Below, in pieces: positions 1-9,640 of a stretch of 64,000 bases of DNA. The translations under genes and the position numbers were made by a program. The stretch comes from Siphonodentalium dalli (lineage: Eukaryota > Mollusca > Scaphopoda > Gadilida > Siphonodentaliidae). Numbering within the stretch: position 1 is the stretch's first letter; each line of letters starts with the position of its first letter. The stretch spans positions 68,973,675 to 69,037,674 of the forward strand of contig CP136065.1 of the NCBI GenBank assembly GCA_032622095.1. The letters are read 5' to 3'. The notes beneath the pieces are model-generated. The model was not told where the DNA came from, did not search any database, and saw only the letters and a list, made by a program, of their open reading frames with translations.

Positions 1-210
1 TTCTATAGTCGGGAAGAAGTAAGTCTTTTACATGGCGAGTCGATCGATGGGATAACCACACTGTATAGATTGACGGATCAATTCGTGCGCCTCTGCAGTA
101 TAAGGAAACACAGCGATCGGATATACTACGGGAAATGAGAGGGATTCAATCTTATTGCTGGACACTTCTCGCTCAAATTAAATGACCAGTGCTTATTCTC
201 GACCAGCGCG

Positions 211-343
211 ATGCCTCTCACAGAATTCCCATCGCTCGATATATACAATGTTCACAAATTGTCAGTGGACGTACCGAAAGAAGCAATTGTTTCGATACAA
301 TGCTTGTGCATTCGATAGCGAACAATACAGACTTTGCCAAAAC
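211..343. repeat. Dispersed repeat family A, copy 1
   Basis: This segment matches 1059-1405 in the same order: GCCTCT, then a CATCGCTCGATATATACAAT-like block, then GAAAGAAGCAATTGTTTCGA, then CATTCGATAGCGAACA. The second copy carries about 200 extra bases between the second and third blocks. The relationship is seen directly. The element type is unknown. Confidence 0.5.
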
Positions 344-403
344 TAAAGAAGCGCTGCGTACGCTCGTTTTATAGAAATTGTCTACGCACAAATAAGCTTA
401 GAA

Positions 404-600
404 TATGTGTCCCCGGCGGCTCAGTTAATAAGGTGCATAACGTATTTAGCCAACATAAGTCATCCAGCGACGACGAAGCTGGTTCTAATCCCGATAAGCA
501 AGGGTTTGTGATTTGCGCAAATGAAAGCCAACCTGGTTCGTTAACTGGAAACATTAGCGGCTGCTTTCCGCGGGTCGGTGTTTTCTACGTGGTGTAATAC
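404..600 (+). mobile_element. tRNA-headed SINE-like copy (family S1, copy 1)
   Basis: A tRNA-like A box (GGCTCAGTTAATAAGGTGC) is followed about 65 bases later by a B box (GGTTCTAATCCCG), the internal RNA polymerase III promoter arrangement of tRNA-derived SINEs. Downstream is CGGTGTTTTCTACGTGG, which resembles the CGGTGGTTTCC core shared by several metazoan SINE superfamilies. A second copy around 8600-8790 shares the B box and about 40 bases around it. The copy is degraded and no clear tail or target-site duplication is visible. Confidence 0.5.
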
Positions 601-686
601 AGGACATGAGATGGGTTCAATCTCATTGCTGGACAGTTCTTATCCTCGACCATATAATTATGTTTCTCAATACCCGTTACATGTAA

Positions 687-899
687 TTGCCATGTGTTTA
701 TTTGGATGAGAGAATAAAGCATAACATACTCGCTAACTTGGGATTAAACTATAAGGAAGAACTCGATCCTGTTTCAATGAATTCATTTTATAAAGTCATA
801 TCTGAAAACATTAAAGATAGCGGTGATATTGCGAAAAAGATAGAATTGGTTTTAGAGTTATGTTCAAAACATAATGCAAGACTCGCTCAGAGCAGCTAA
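687..899 (+). CDS. Possible terminal exon of an unrecognised gene (weak)
   Basis: A 70-codon open frame ends in TAA. Its composition is protein-like: lysine, glutamate and leucine rich, with amphipathic helical stretches such as KVISENIKDSGDIAKKIELV and no low-complexity sequence. I do not recognise a domain. The first codon is TTG rather than ATG, so if real the frame would be the 3' end of a spliced gene. A possible acceptor is the AG after TGTGTTTATTTGGATG near 709. No clear AATAAA follows. It sits between two repeat copies and could equally be a chance frame or transposon remnant. Confidence 0.22.
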   Translation: MPCVYLDERIKHNILANLGLNYKEELDPVSMNSFYKVISENIKDSGDIAKKIELVLELCSKHNARLAQSS

Positions 900-1058
900 A
901 AACTTGAATACAATTCAATAGGCATGAGTATACTTTATTCTCATATTACACAACATGGCTTAATTGATTAGATCGTGAAACAAAATATTGGAGAAGACCA
1001 AAATATACTCTCACCTCAGACAAGGCTGTAAGTAATTCCAAATTCACAACATCTGAAA

Positions 1059-1405
1059 GCCTCTTATCACATAATTCCAATCGCTCCAATATATAATGTT
1101 TACAAATCATATATGGCAGATTTTGGTGCAGAAAAACAAAATACGACGCATTTGTAACCTGTTACTGGGTTACATGTGCGTCCTATTTTTTGTTGGCAAA
1201 AATAACATAAACTTACTACTTATTTTATAGAAATTGTGCACCAAAAAATTATTTTCATGCAGTTGAGTGTTTGAAATAAACTAAGTCAAACTGCTCTCCC
1301 TACACAAACGAGGAGACCCCGATGGCTCGGTTGGAAGTGGAAAGAAGTAATTGTTTCGATACATTCAATTCATGTGGATTGCATAGCGAACAGTAGACGA
1401 TGCCA
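1059..1405. repeat. Dispersed repeat family A, copy 2
   Basis: This is the second copy of the family seen at 211-343, with the same ordered blocks (AATTCCAATCGCTCCAATAT, GAAAGAAGTAATTGTTTCGA, GCATAGCGAACAGTAGA). About 200 extra bases between the blocks contain a short inverted motif around TAACCTGTTACTGGGTTACA. The copies diverge by roughly 15 to 20 percent by eye. Confidence 0.45.
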
Positions 1406-1639
1406 CCAACATCATCGCTAAATCAGCTAAACCCATGCACCGGTGGAAAATTAATCTCTATGTGCGTAGCTAAGCGTTGAGATTCACGGCATGATCTACC
1501 TACAATGTCATGACACCTGTGCAAAACCTCGGAACTTTTTGACGTTATGAAAGGGAAGTTTATAACATTGAAAAAGCTGTACCGATATTATATTTCTATG
1601 TTAATACCCATTCCTTAGCAATGTATATCATTATATATA

Positions 1640-1930
1640 TAGGTGAAGGACCCAACTCGAAGTTGTAGAAGTTAATTGACTTTGCGGGCAATTTTGCTTG
1701 CGTCGCTTACACTCATGGACTTTCTCTTAATTAATACAATTGTTATTGCGAAATTGGCTAAAGAAAAATCGCATACAAACATGCAACCTCAGGCTGGGAC
1801 CATCCCTATTGTGAAGTAGATTATTGAGGAAAGAAATATAGTCTTTACCTTGTTTGTTCAATGTTATAAAGTTCCCTGTTAGAAGGGGTCAGAACACAAA
1901 AAAGGCTGCCAGGTTTTGTACTGTGTGATA
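1640..1930. repeat. Dispersed repeat family B, copy 1
   Basis: Homologous to about 5000-5290 in the same orientation. Shared blocks include GCGTCGCTTACACTCATGGA, CATGCAACCTC, and CCCTATTGTGAAGTAGATTA. A further stretch at 28120-28165 resembles the tail of copy 2 (a TTTGAAC...GGCGTAG.CAGAGTA pattern). No terminal repeats were found, so the class of element is undetermined. Confidence 0.5.
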
Positions 1931-2050
1931 TGATCTCTAATTTAGCTGGAGTAGATATGCATGCCACGATCTAAAAGCTAAATTACAGTACACACGATTT
2001 GTCCGGTTGTAGGGAGTCTGAACAGTATAGAGAAGTAAGTATATGCGGAC

Positions 2051-2768
2051 TAGTGTTCGGTCCGAATATTCGAATGTTCGAATATTCGCTCGTAAAAATA
2101 AATATTCGAATATTCGAATAATTATTTGCCTATTCGAATATTCGAGAATAATCTCCGGGTAATTGTTTCCTGGTTTGTTATTAGTCTGAGGGTCTGTTAA
2201 AAGTATAGTCTATTTTCCACTGATCATAAACTAATTAATATGACGTAACTGTAACGTTAACGTTCTGATTTGATTGGCGTCATGAAATAATTTTATTGGC
2301 TAGGTGTAAACCAGACCGTGCTTGCATGTGGTCTTAGGAAGCGGACCTATAAGGCATCGTTTTGTTTTGTTTGCGCGTTGTCACTTGTGTGTATAATATG
2401 GCGTCAAATTCGAAGAAATCAGACATATGGACTCACTTCACATTGGATGCCAAAACTAAAAAAGCTTAATCCAGATCATGTTCTTAGTTATTGTGGCACT
2501 GCGACCAACTTGTGGAACCATGCATGGGACATTGACTACTTGAACTTCATAAACAGATAAACTCTTGCTATTAAGCCAAAAGACTTTTTTTCTCTCTTTT
2601 TTTTGCGTATAGCATGTGCATGTTATTTCATTAAATAATAAATTGGTTCCAAAATATGTTATCTTTATAATTTTATAATTTATCTAAATATTCGAATACT
2701 ATTCGAATATTCGCTCGTTATTCGAACCGAATATTCGAATACCGAAATCCGTCGAATACCGAACACTA
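2051..2768 (+). mobile_element. Non-autonomous hAT transposon with BED zinc-finger remnant
   Basis: Terminal inverted repeats start TAGTGTTCGG and end CCGAACACTA, and both ends are rich in ATTCGAATATTCG. The element is flanked by a perfect 8-bp duplication, ATGCGGAC, at 2043-2050 and 2769-2776. An 8-bp duplication with TAGTGTTCGG-type ends is the hAT superfamily signature. From an ATG at 2398 the frame reads MASNSKKSDIWTHFTLDAKT, matching the start of a BED zinc finger (W-x-H-F). It then hits a stop at 2467. The rest of the finger (SYCGTATNLWNH) lies in another frame ending at 2560, and the expected CxxC pair is not visible. At 718 bp it lacks the transposase catalytic region, so it is an internal-deletion derivative of an autonomous parent. 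Confidence 0.9.
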
Positions 2769-3045
2769 ATGCGGACATAACAGCCAGTGTAGCCTGTGTA
2801 AAACATTACTGCTTTGCAGGATATATTATTTTCCACACTGGGAAAGTTCACAAAAAGTGTAAAATTTGGATTCGTAACAGGCCAACTCTGTTATTTGTTA
2901 CAGGAAAATAGCCACATTTATCTCACATGAATTCTGTCATCTGCGCTTGCATGGTATTTTTTTGAAATTGATACTAACTTTTTTTCTATTTCAAATATTT
3001 CTCAGCTCTAACATAGCTCTATCAGATGGAAGAAGCTTATTTACT

Positions 3046-3815
3046 GACATTCGCTCTGTCGTGGTCTTTGTTGAAAATGGTCAATTTGAGTGAAAAAATG
3101 GGTAAAATTAATCGTTTTCTGTGTGCATTCCAAGGGGGGGGGGGGGGGGGTAACTCCGTGACAAATTTTACACAACAGCCATTTGATTACACGTACAATT
3201 ACTGTCGAAAATGAAAACAATGCTTGATGGAACCTGTGCCAAATATAATGGCTCGGCGAATATTTGAAGTACTACAGTACCCCCTCAGAGGTTAGCCAAA
3301 ATTGCTTTAAATTGTGTATTGGTACCTAAATCAGCAAAACCAACCTGTGTAATTCGCTCTGTCATGGTCTGTTTTTGTGTTTAAAATGATCAATTTGGGT
3401 AAAAACAAATGTGTAGTATTAAACGTTTTCTGTGTGCAAACCAAGGGGCATAACTCAGTGACCAAGTTTAGGAAGAAACTAAACAGACTTTTGATTACAC
3501 ATATAATGAATATTATGCTTGCCATCACACAATAAAATACATATAGCTAGACATGCCATGTTCACATGTAATTGTTTATTAATTGTTTATTGTTTTATTA
3601 TGAATTGTATTGTTAGCATACTGCCTTTATTGGTGTTGATGCAAATAAATCGTATCGTATCGTATCGTATAATTTCTGTCGAAAATAAAGCATGCTTGAT
3701 GGGACCTATGCCAAAGATAATGTTTCAGCATATATATGCATTACAGTACCCCCTACCTGGTTAGCCAAAATTGCTGGAAATTGTGTATCAATAGCTAAAT
3801 CAGCAAAGCCCGCCG
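3046..3815. repeat. Tandem duplication, unit about 305 bp, with a poly-G run
   Basis: Unit 1 (about 3046-3350) and unit 2 (about 3351-3815, excluding an insertion) share in order: TCGCTCTGTC.TGGTCT, a GTCAATTTGAG/GATCAATTTGGG block, CGTTTTCTGTGTGCA, CCAAGGGG...TAACTC.GTGAC, TTTGATTACAC, GCTTGATGG.ACCT, and TACAGTACCCCCT...TTAGCCAAAATTGCT. Unit 1 carries an 18-base poly-G run at about 3135-3150. The wording (unit around a 'GGGCATAACTC' block) resembles a common molluscan interspersed repeat style, which is an impression rather than a match. Confidence 0.7.
3508..3667 (+). mobile_element. 5'-truncated retrotransposon 3' end with (TCGTA)n tail
   Basis: About 160 bp interrupt unit 2 of the tandem duplication exactly where unit 1 is continuous. 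The insert ends in a four-copy TCGTA tail and is flanked by TATAAT at 3502-3507 and 3668-3673, read as a target-site duplication. The 3' sequence (TATTATG, then GCATACTGCCTTTAT, then GCAAATAAATCGTA) resembles the LINE 3' end at 29520-29575. This suggests a truncated non-LTR element or a SINE sharing that tail. The second TATAAT partly overlaps the tail, so the exact boundary is ambiguous by a few bases. Confidence 0.65.
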
Positions 3816-4386
3816 GTGTCACGGCATTGTACTATGGCCTGTTGACCAGGGTTTTGCGCATGAGCCAAGAAGCCTTCGAGGTCATCAGAACCGACGACTG
3901 TATTCGATTAATCCATCAATCTGTCACTATCGCCACGATCGCTATTGACCCAGGAAGCAGCAGGATAGGTGCGGTGTCCATACAAATTCATACAGCCCAC
4001 GACTAAACAGAAAGAGGCTTACTGCGAAACGACACGACGTATTGACCGCTCGCAAAAGTCATTCGGAAACGCGATCCCAGCTCAAGTATAATGGACAAAT
4101 AATCCGGGCAATTTGTAGAAATTCGTCTCAAGACTCGGACATCGATAGATCCATATGTATAGGTTTGCTGTGTGAGCAATCAATTATACACAGATTGCGA
4201 ATAAAACAATTCGTCAACGTCACTGGCCCGTTCGCAGGACACGCCTTATCCGTAGTATAATCTTAGGTCATGGAATCAATCTCTGATCATTATATTCTGG
4301 GGATATGTTGAAGTTCTAACAGGAAACAGTTTTCGGTATAACATTGAACAAATAACCTACATAGGTAATATATTTCTAAGTTACTA
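3816..4386. other. Unassigned sequence
   Basis: Two consecutive plus-strand frames (3692-4006 and 4042-4260) run through here. Neither gives a recognisable domain, and the first begins inside repeat sequence. GC content is somewhat higher around 3800-4250 than nearby. I see no terminal repeats or RNA genes. Confidence 0.3.
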
Positions 4387-4869
4387 CTAGACCAAGTCTT
4401 CTCGGTCCGCAACAGCCTGGGATGTCGGTTGGGTTGATGTTGTTTTGGATCGAGTCCCATCCATGCAGTTCCGAGCATATAATGATGTCAAACAAACATG
4501 CGTATATCAGAGGTCCGTTAAATGTCAAAGCAACGATAATTATAAGTAAACAAAGCCTTGTTTTCCCGAGAATTTCGATTTGTCAGAAAATTGCATGTAT
4601 ATAATACATTAAACGATCGTATATATCACCACTATACCCTTTTCTATCACGGTAAATTATATAATCATTTTGAAGACATATTAATATCTCAGACATGATT
4701 ACTCACATTCAGTGGTTTACTTAAATGCCAGGGCTCTATATACGTGTACACGTAGTACGTCTTTTGAATGAAAGTCCGTTATAGACGAGTAACGGGACGG
4801 ACTCGGTCGAAAATAGCATCATCCCAACCGATATCCCAATCTGTTGTGGACCGAGAAGTCTTGGTCTAA
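4387..4869. mobile_element. MITE-like element with about 75-bp terminal inverted repeats
   Basis: The left arm (4387-4463) reads CTAGACCAAGTCTTCTCGGT and continues to GGATCGAGTCCCATCC. The right arm (about 4795-4869) is its reverse complement with scattered mismatches (GACTCGGTCGAAAATAGC through GACCGAGAAGTCTTGGTCTA). The interior is about 330 bp, AT-rich and non-coding. No confident target-site duplication was found, so the superfamily is open. Confidence 0.7.
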
Positions 4870-4999
4870 GTTAGTGCGTGTCCATTAGGATTAATGTATG
4901 AACAAAACACAGCAATACATATATAAGCATGTGAAATTATATATATTGTTAGGGGTAATGTTGTCATATTAACAGTCTTCCTAATCATCCCCTCTATTT

Positions 5000-5290
5000 A
5001 ACAGTAGATGAACGTCCCAGATCGAGTTTACATCATTTGTGCGACTTTTGTGAACTGATTTTACTTTTGCGTCGCTTACAATCATGGAATTTCTCCCGCT
5101 TATTGATTCAACTTTTTTTTAGAAAATGGATACTAAAAGTCGCCTAAATCATGCAATCTCGCACTGGGATCACCCTTATTGTGAAATAGATTATTAAGGA
5201 ACATGTATTAAAAAGAAACTTGTTCCATGAATTGTGTGTAATACATGCAGTTACCCATCAGAACATGTCAGAACATGAAATACATCACCT
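5000..5290. repeat. Dispersed repeat family B, copy 2
   Basis: This is the partner of 1640-1930. It shares GCGTCGCTTACAATCATGGA, CATGCAATCTCGCACTGGGA and CCTTATTGTGAAATAGATTA. The similarity then fades, though CAGAACATGTCAGAACATG sits where copy 1 has GGTCAGAACAC. The two copies bracket the hAT element and the tandem duplication between them, which may be coincidence. Confidence 0.5.
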
Positions 5291-5811
5291 TGTTTGAACG
5301 GGTGGAATATGATACATACGGGCGTAGTCAGAGTATATTTATTGATTACATAATTATTGATGAGATAATTCCCATATCCAACAAAAACTATAGATATCCT
5401 CTATATAGTATGCTTCCCCATTAAATAGTGGGAAATTGCCACAACGCAAATATCGTATTTAGTATCTAGAATAATAGTAAACGGATAGCAATGGTCGACG
5501 GAACTACATGTACGAAAATGATTTTGACTTCTTTAAACTGAAGTAATGGTATAAGAAATAACGTCCATAATTATTTGTCGCTTTTTTAGTGATAATTTGT
5601 GGGAACTATTTTCTTTAGCGGATGACTAAGTTCTCGCCATTTGAAAGTGGTTCGTTGGCTGGCGAACAACAGCAATCAATTTTCAACTGAAATTTTGTGT
5701 AACGCTTTGTGAAAACATATTTGGCATTAATTAAGGAATATTAATACATTTAAAAAAAATTATCGACATGGTTAAAGAATATAATAAATAGAACACCTAT
5801 GTTGTTTTAAG
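5291..5811. other. Unassigned AT-rich sequence
   Basis: I see no gene, terminal repeats or microsatellite. A GGTTCGTTGGCTGGCGAACA mini-hairpin occurs near 5648. Confidence 0.3.
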
Positions 5812-5940
5812 TGAATCCCATATTATTTCATTCGTAACTAGTAGTGGAAATATCAATTTTCAACTCGTGACTTGTGGTCGCTCGTGAAAATTGATATTTC
5901 CACTGCTAGTCACCCATGAAATAATTATGGTATTCATTCA
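5812..5940. mobile_element. Short inverted-repeat (foldback) element
   Basis: Arms of about 50 bp flank a 23-bp loop. The left arm (5812-5862) reads GTGAATCCCATATTATTTCA through AGTAGTGGAAATATCAATTT. The right arm (5886-5940) reads GAAAATTGATATTTCCACTG through ATGAAATAATTATGG. The inner 25 bp are nearly perfect. The size and structure fit a small MITE. Confidence 0.65.
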
Positions 5941-6174
5941 AAAACCATAATTTCCCTCTATTTATTACATTCCTAATTGTGATTTACCTTGATTTCTCAA
6001 GTGATGATAAATGATAATTGCACTAGTGAATTATGACACTTTAAATAACAAGTTTTGTATTCATATGAATATCGAAATTTATGCACCATGGGTATGATGG
6101 CGGTATGATTCTGATTTCTAGTAAATGAGATGTTAACAGTGGAATACAATAAACAGCATAATCTAATGATTGAA

Positions 6175-6290
6175 CTTCTGACGTGAAATAATTCATTCCA
6201 AACATGGACCATTTTGTAAAAACCTCGAGCGCAATGCTCGTGTTTGTATAACGTCCCTGCCTCTCATGAATTATTTCACGTCACCAGTTG
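6175..6290. mobile_element. Short inverted-repeat element
   Basis: TGACGTGAAATAATTCAT at 6178-6195 is answered by ATGAATTATTTCACGTCA at about 6266-6284. A smaller palindrome (CGAGCGCAATGCTCG) lies in the loop. The GTGAAATAAT motif recurs in the neighbouring foldback at 5812-5940, so the two may be related or form ends of one larger element. Confidence 0.55.
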
Positions 6291-7707
6291 AATCAAGTGA
6301 TTAATAGAGAGGTTTTCCATGTCACGCGGATAGAGTAACGGATACGTTTAACTATTCTAATTGTATCCATATAATTCAAGTGGGCCAAAAAATTCCGTTT
6401 CGCAAAAACGTAACGACTACGATTACATATTGTAATTTAGAATTAATATAACCATCGAGACTGCACGGAATGCCAAAAGCCAAACGAATTAGCATTTATA
6501 TTGCCATGCAGACAGGAATGTGGCGACTATGTTCCTTTTGGTGGTGTCTCAGCCCCGCTTTCCGACAAAACTTTGGTTAAAATGTTCAACAGTTGGAAAT
6601 CTCATACCTGGGGCAACGTTAGCTGTTTTTAGACCAACATATTCATATTTTCCTACTTTCGGTCAAAATTTTAATCTGAAATGATCATCCGTTGGGATTT
6701 TTCCAACCTTATAAGTGGGATATCGGGTTGGAAATTTTAAACACTTGAAAAGCTTGAGCCAGAGAATTTGATGGATGGGTGCATGGTTCGAATATATGCC
6801 GATAAATTTGTGCCCATGTAAGTCGACCAACGGAACGGATTTATCAGATAAAATGCAAAGCAAGGAATGGTTGTCCATGCAATGAATTTCCGCTTTGCAC
6901 GATCTAGCATGCAGGATATGATCAGCGCGAACTGTACTATTCTTATCAATCGGCCAATTGGGGATTATTGTCCAAAGGCTGATAAGCGATGGCTGAATGA
7001 CACAACAAAACAAATTGACCGAATGTCAGTATTTTAAAAGTGATTTTTGGGTAAGCACCGAAGAATGTGATACTCTATATCGCACGGTTAGGAAATTACG
7101 GCTATTATACGATTAGAAGGTGCGCATAATTTGATTACGTAGTACCCTAACCGTCGCCCTAAACCGTTCCGTTGCTCTATCAGTGACATGCGAAACCTCT
7201 CTATTCTCTATACATACATATTGTACAACAGGTCTGAAGCCTATACCGCGAAGCATGCATTGATCGTTCACCGTCCACTGACCACCAAATCTGGTTCGTT
7301 TCCCACTATAAGTCCGGGTTTGTGGAATTTCTAAAGGAAGAATAACACGATCTCGGTAAGGGTATATGCGTGTACACTCACAAGTCCGTACGCTATCTTT
7401 TGCAGACATTTCGTCGTACAAAACCACATGGTTCCAGAATATGAACGGAAACATGTATATAAAATGCATCTGTACCAAAACTAACGACGTGAGGAGAAAT
7501 CTGTCTGTATTTCATGCTGCAGATGTAACGGTGCTACTGACAGTTGCCTTCAATTACCTGTATGATCGTTTCTTGCATGCTATTAGCAAATCATATTTCC
7601 GTAACATCTCAACATGTGGAACTATACAGAGATTTTATTTCTCACAGATGCATTTGATAAATTATATGCAAGTTTCTGCTCACATAGCGGCACCATATCG
7701 TTTTCTA
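6291..7707. other. Unassigned sequence
   Basis: Minus-strand frames of 116 codons (6663-7013) and 121 codons (7113-7478) occur, with an overlapping plus-strand frame at 7366-7743. None yields a domain or motif I recognise, and no splice signals tie them together. I treat them as chance frames. Confidence 0.3.
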
Positions 7708-7717
7708 CGACGAAATG

Positions 7718-8007
7718 TGGGGCCTCGGTGGCCCAGTCGTTAAGGGAAATCCCACTCCAAGCCGTCTCGCCCTCCAGCGCTGGCGATAAGGGTTCAAATC
7801 CACATGTTTCCATTGGGGACTTTGTAACTCGAAATCGTTATCTGGTGGAGTTGTCAGTTACTCGCCGATGGCCAGTGGTTCGCCGCACATGGTCGACGAG
7901 TTTACCAGCCTTTGAAATAACTGTTAGGTTAGCGTAAGTGTGCGTATTTCCTCCAGCACTAAAGCTGGCAAAGTTGTGATATGGCCTTAGTTGATACATT
8001 AAACCCT

Positions 8008-8043
<36 letters not shown>

Positions 8044-8045
8044 TG
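7718..8045 (+). mobile_element. tRNA-derived SINE with AATC tail and 10-bp target-site duplication
   Basis: The head carries an A box (GGTGGCCCAGTCGTTAAGG) and a B box (GGGTTCAAATCCAC). The body includes CTCGCCGATGGCCAGTGGTT and TTTCCTCCAGCACTAAAGCT. The 3' end (GATATGGCCTTAG...CATTAAACCCTAATC) runs into about nine AATC units. CGACGAAATG occurs immediately before (7708-7717) and after (8046-8055) the element, a perfect 10-bp duplication showing target-primed retrotransposition. The structure resembles tRNA SINEs with conserved central and tail modules known from bivalves and other marine invertebrates (V or Meta type). The exact family is inference. At about 328 bp it looks full length. Confidence 0.85.
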
Positions 8046-8235
8046 CGACGAAATGCCTTCAAAGCATACCGTGCAAACTTGCGAGCGTGCGAACGCACCC
8101 TTAACGAGAAATGTCGCTCCTAGGTACTTATTAATTTCTTAGTTCATATACATGCATGGATACTTAACTAAACAAATGAACAGACCAAGGAACAGATATC
8201 GAACAGAGCCGGGCGGTGGTTCCTGTCAATTTCCA

Positions 8236-8357
8236 TACGATTAGATAACGAAAGATACTTAATCGGGGTTCACGATTAGATAGCGATTGCTATTCAATTG
8301 CAGTAACACAGGCCACGCCAGGACCCATATTAAGTATATTTCGCTATCTAATCGTGT
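8236..8357. mobile_element. Inverted-repeat element with 26-bp arms
   Basis: ACGATTAGATAACGAAAGAT extended by ACTTAAT (8237-8262) is answered by ATTAAGTATATTTCGCTATC extended by TAATCGT (8330-8356). A direct partial copy, CACGATTAGATAGCG, sits in the loop near 8269. This suggests a small MITE or a rearranged pair of ends. Confidence 0.5.
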
Positions 8358-8448
8358 GCGTATTAGGTGATGATTCAGTTGGTAGCGCTTGGGTCAGCAT
8401 GAGCTTTCCATGAATGGAGCTTACTGACATTTTGCGAAAACCCTGTGC

Positions 8449-8585
8449 CAATACATTCTCTTATATATATATGAGTCTGCTATATAAGGAGCCTCGCATA
8501 TCAGTGAATACATTGGCGGAACAATATTTACCTTGACCATACTTATATTAGCCAGTGCAATCTGTTAGTTATGCGAGGCTCCACA
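8449..8585. mobile_element. Diverged relative of the 38.6-39.07 kb foldback
   Basis: CCCTGTGCCAATACATTCTC followed by TTATATATATATGAG matches the arm sequence at 38640-38690. GGAGCCTCGCATAT (about 8490) and ATGCGAGGCTCC (about 8572) form an inverted pair like the GCGAGGC motifs there. The copy is degraded. Confidence 0.45.
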
Positions 8586-8599
8586 TGGACTGGCACACG

Positions 8600-8790
8600 A
8601 TCGTTAATGCTGCACCAGTGCAGCTCCCGCGATGAACCCCATGGTTGAGTATTCCAGCGATGGCGAATTTGGTTCTAATCCTGGACAGCGCGGATTTGTG
8701 ATTCACATATACAGTGAATTCAAGTATTCTGATTCGTATACATGCATACGGTGGTTTCTATGTGGGCTGGAGGGATTTCGTTGTCAAGCT
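8600..8790 (+). mobile_element. tRNA-headed SINE-like copy (family S1, copy 2)
   Basis: CCAGCGATGGCGAATTTGGT followed by TCTAATCCTGGACAGCGCGG and TTTGTGATT matches the B-box region of the copy at 404-600. Further on, CGGTGGTTTCTATGTGG matches that copy's core segment. The A-box side is degraded. No AT-rich tail or duplication is clear. Confidence 0.5.
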
Positions 8791-9260
8791 AGACATCTGC
8801 GCGGTAAATTCCCACATCCATACAATTTGATGGCATGACCAAGCGACCGAAACAGGGATAAACAATACAAACCAAAATCAATCGAAAAAGTCTGACCGTG
8901 TAAAATTGAAGACAGCGTGTGTTAGATCACTTCATCTGTACGTATCCTCCCAGACAACTGAATCTCAGAGGGACACACTCAACGCAGGAACCTTAATGCA
9001 GTCTATGATTAGGAATTAGACAGAAAGGAATCAGAACTGATCTGATCGTCCCCAGGAGGGTTCAATCGGAATGGAAAGAATAATAGTGTCTGACGACATG
9101 GTATCACTGCAGACCTGGACGGATTCCATAGTATGGTCCCCCTGAGGCCATCTCGGATCACAGGCAAACCCGGAATGATTATGTATTAGTCTTTCTTAGG
9201 AAAAACAAAGCTATTCATAATGAAGTATATGACAACTCACTGCCGAGAACAGGGTACCAC
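8791..9260. other. Unassigned sequence
   Basis: No repeats, terminal inverted repeats or plausible exons are seen. Confidence 0.3.
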
Positions 9261-9269
9261 TTGCAACCG

Positions 9270-9640
9270 TTAGTGATAGTGACGATGATGATGATAGCGA
9301 TGATAATGATGATGATGCTGTTGACGGTGGTTTATACACTGGTGACGATGATATTTCTGATGTTGATGGTAACGGCGGCTACGACGGCGATGACGATGAT
9401 GATGATGATGATGGTGGTGATGACGATGGTTATGACGATAAGCCTACTAACGATGCCGGTGGTGATGACAACGAAGAAGACGAAGAAGATGATGATAATG
9501 ATTATGATAATGGACGATGATGGCGATGATGACGATGGCGTTGATTATGATGATTGTCATAATACAGATGACGGTTGTAATAATGATGAAGTCAACGATG
9601 ATGATGATGATGATGATGATGATGACGATGAGGTCAAATT
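9270..9640. repeat. Imperfect GAT/GAC trinucleotide repeat
   Basis: About 370 bp are dominated by GAT, with GAC, GGT and GAA variants. The purest block (GATGATGATGATGATGATGA) is near 9598-9625. One frame is open for 152 codons (9261-9719) only because the repeat lacks stops. It reads as runs of methionine then aspartate, with no domain, so I do not call it a gene. Confidence 0.9.

Larger units (their letters stand above)
124..652. repeat. Direct repeat pair bracketing a SINE-like copy
   Basis: A stretch at about 124-205 (reading ATACTACGGGAAATGAGAGG, then TTCAATCTTATTGCTGGACA, ending in TTATTCTCGACCA) recurs at about 595-652 with modest divergence and a shorter interior. The two copies lie on either side of the SINE-like sequence at 404-600. 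This may be a local tandem duplication with a period near 480 bp, or a repeated flank of a composite element. No coding capacity is apparent. Confidence 0.55.

Noticed and set aside
6663-7478. Two minus-strand frames of 116 and 121 codons as one gene
   Set aside because: Different frames, no recognisable motif and no convincing splice sites joining them.
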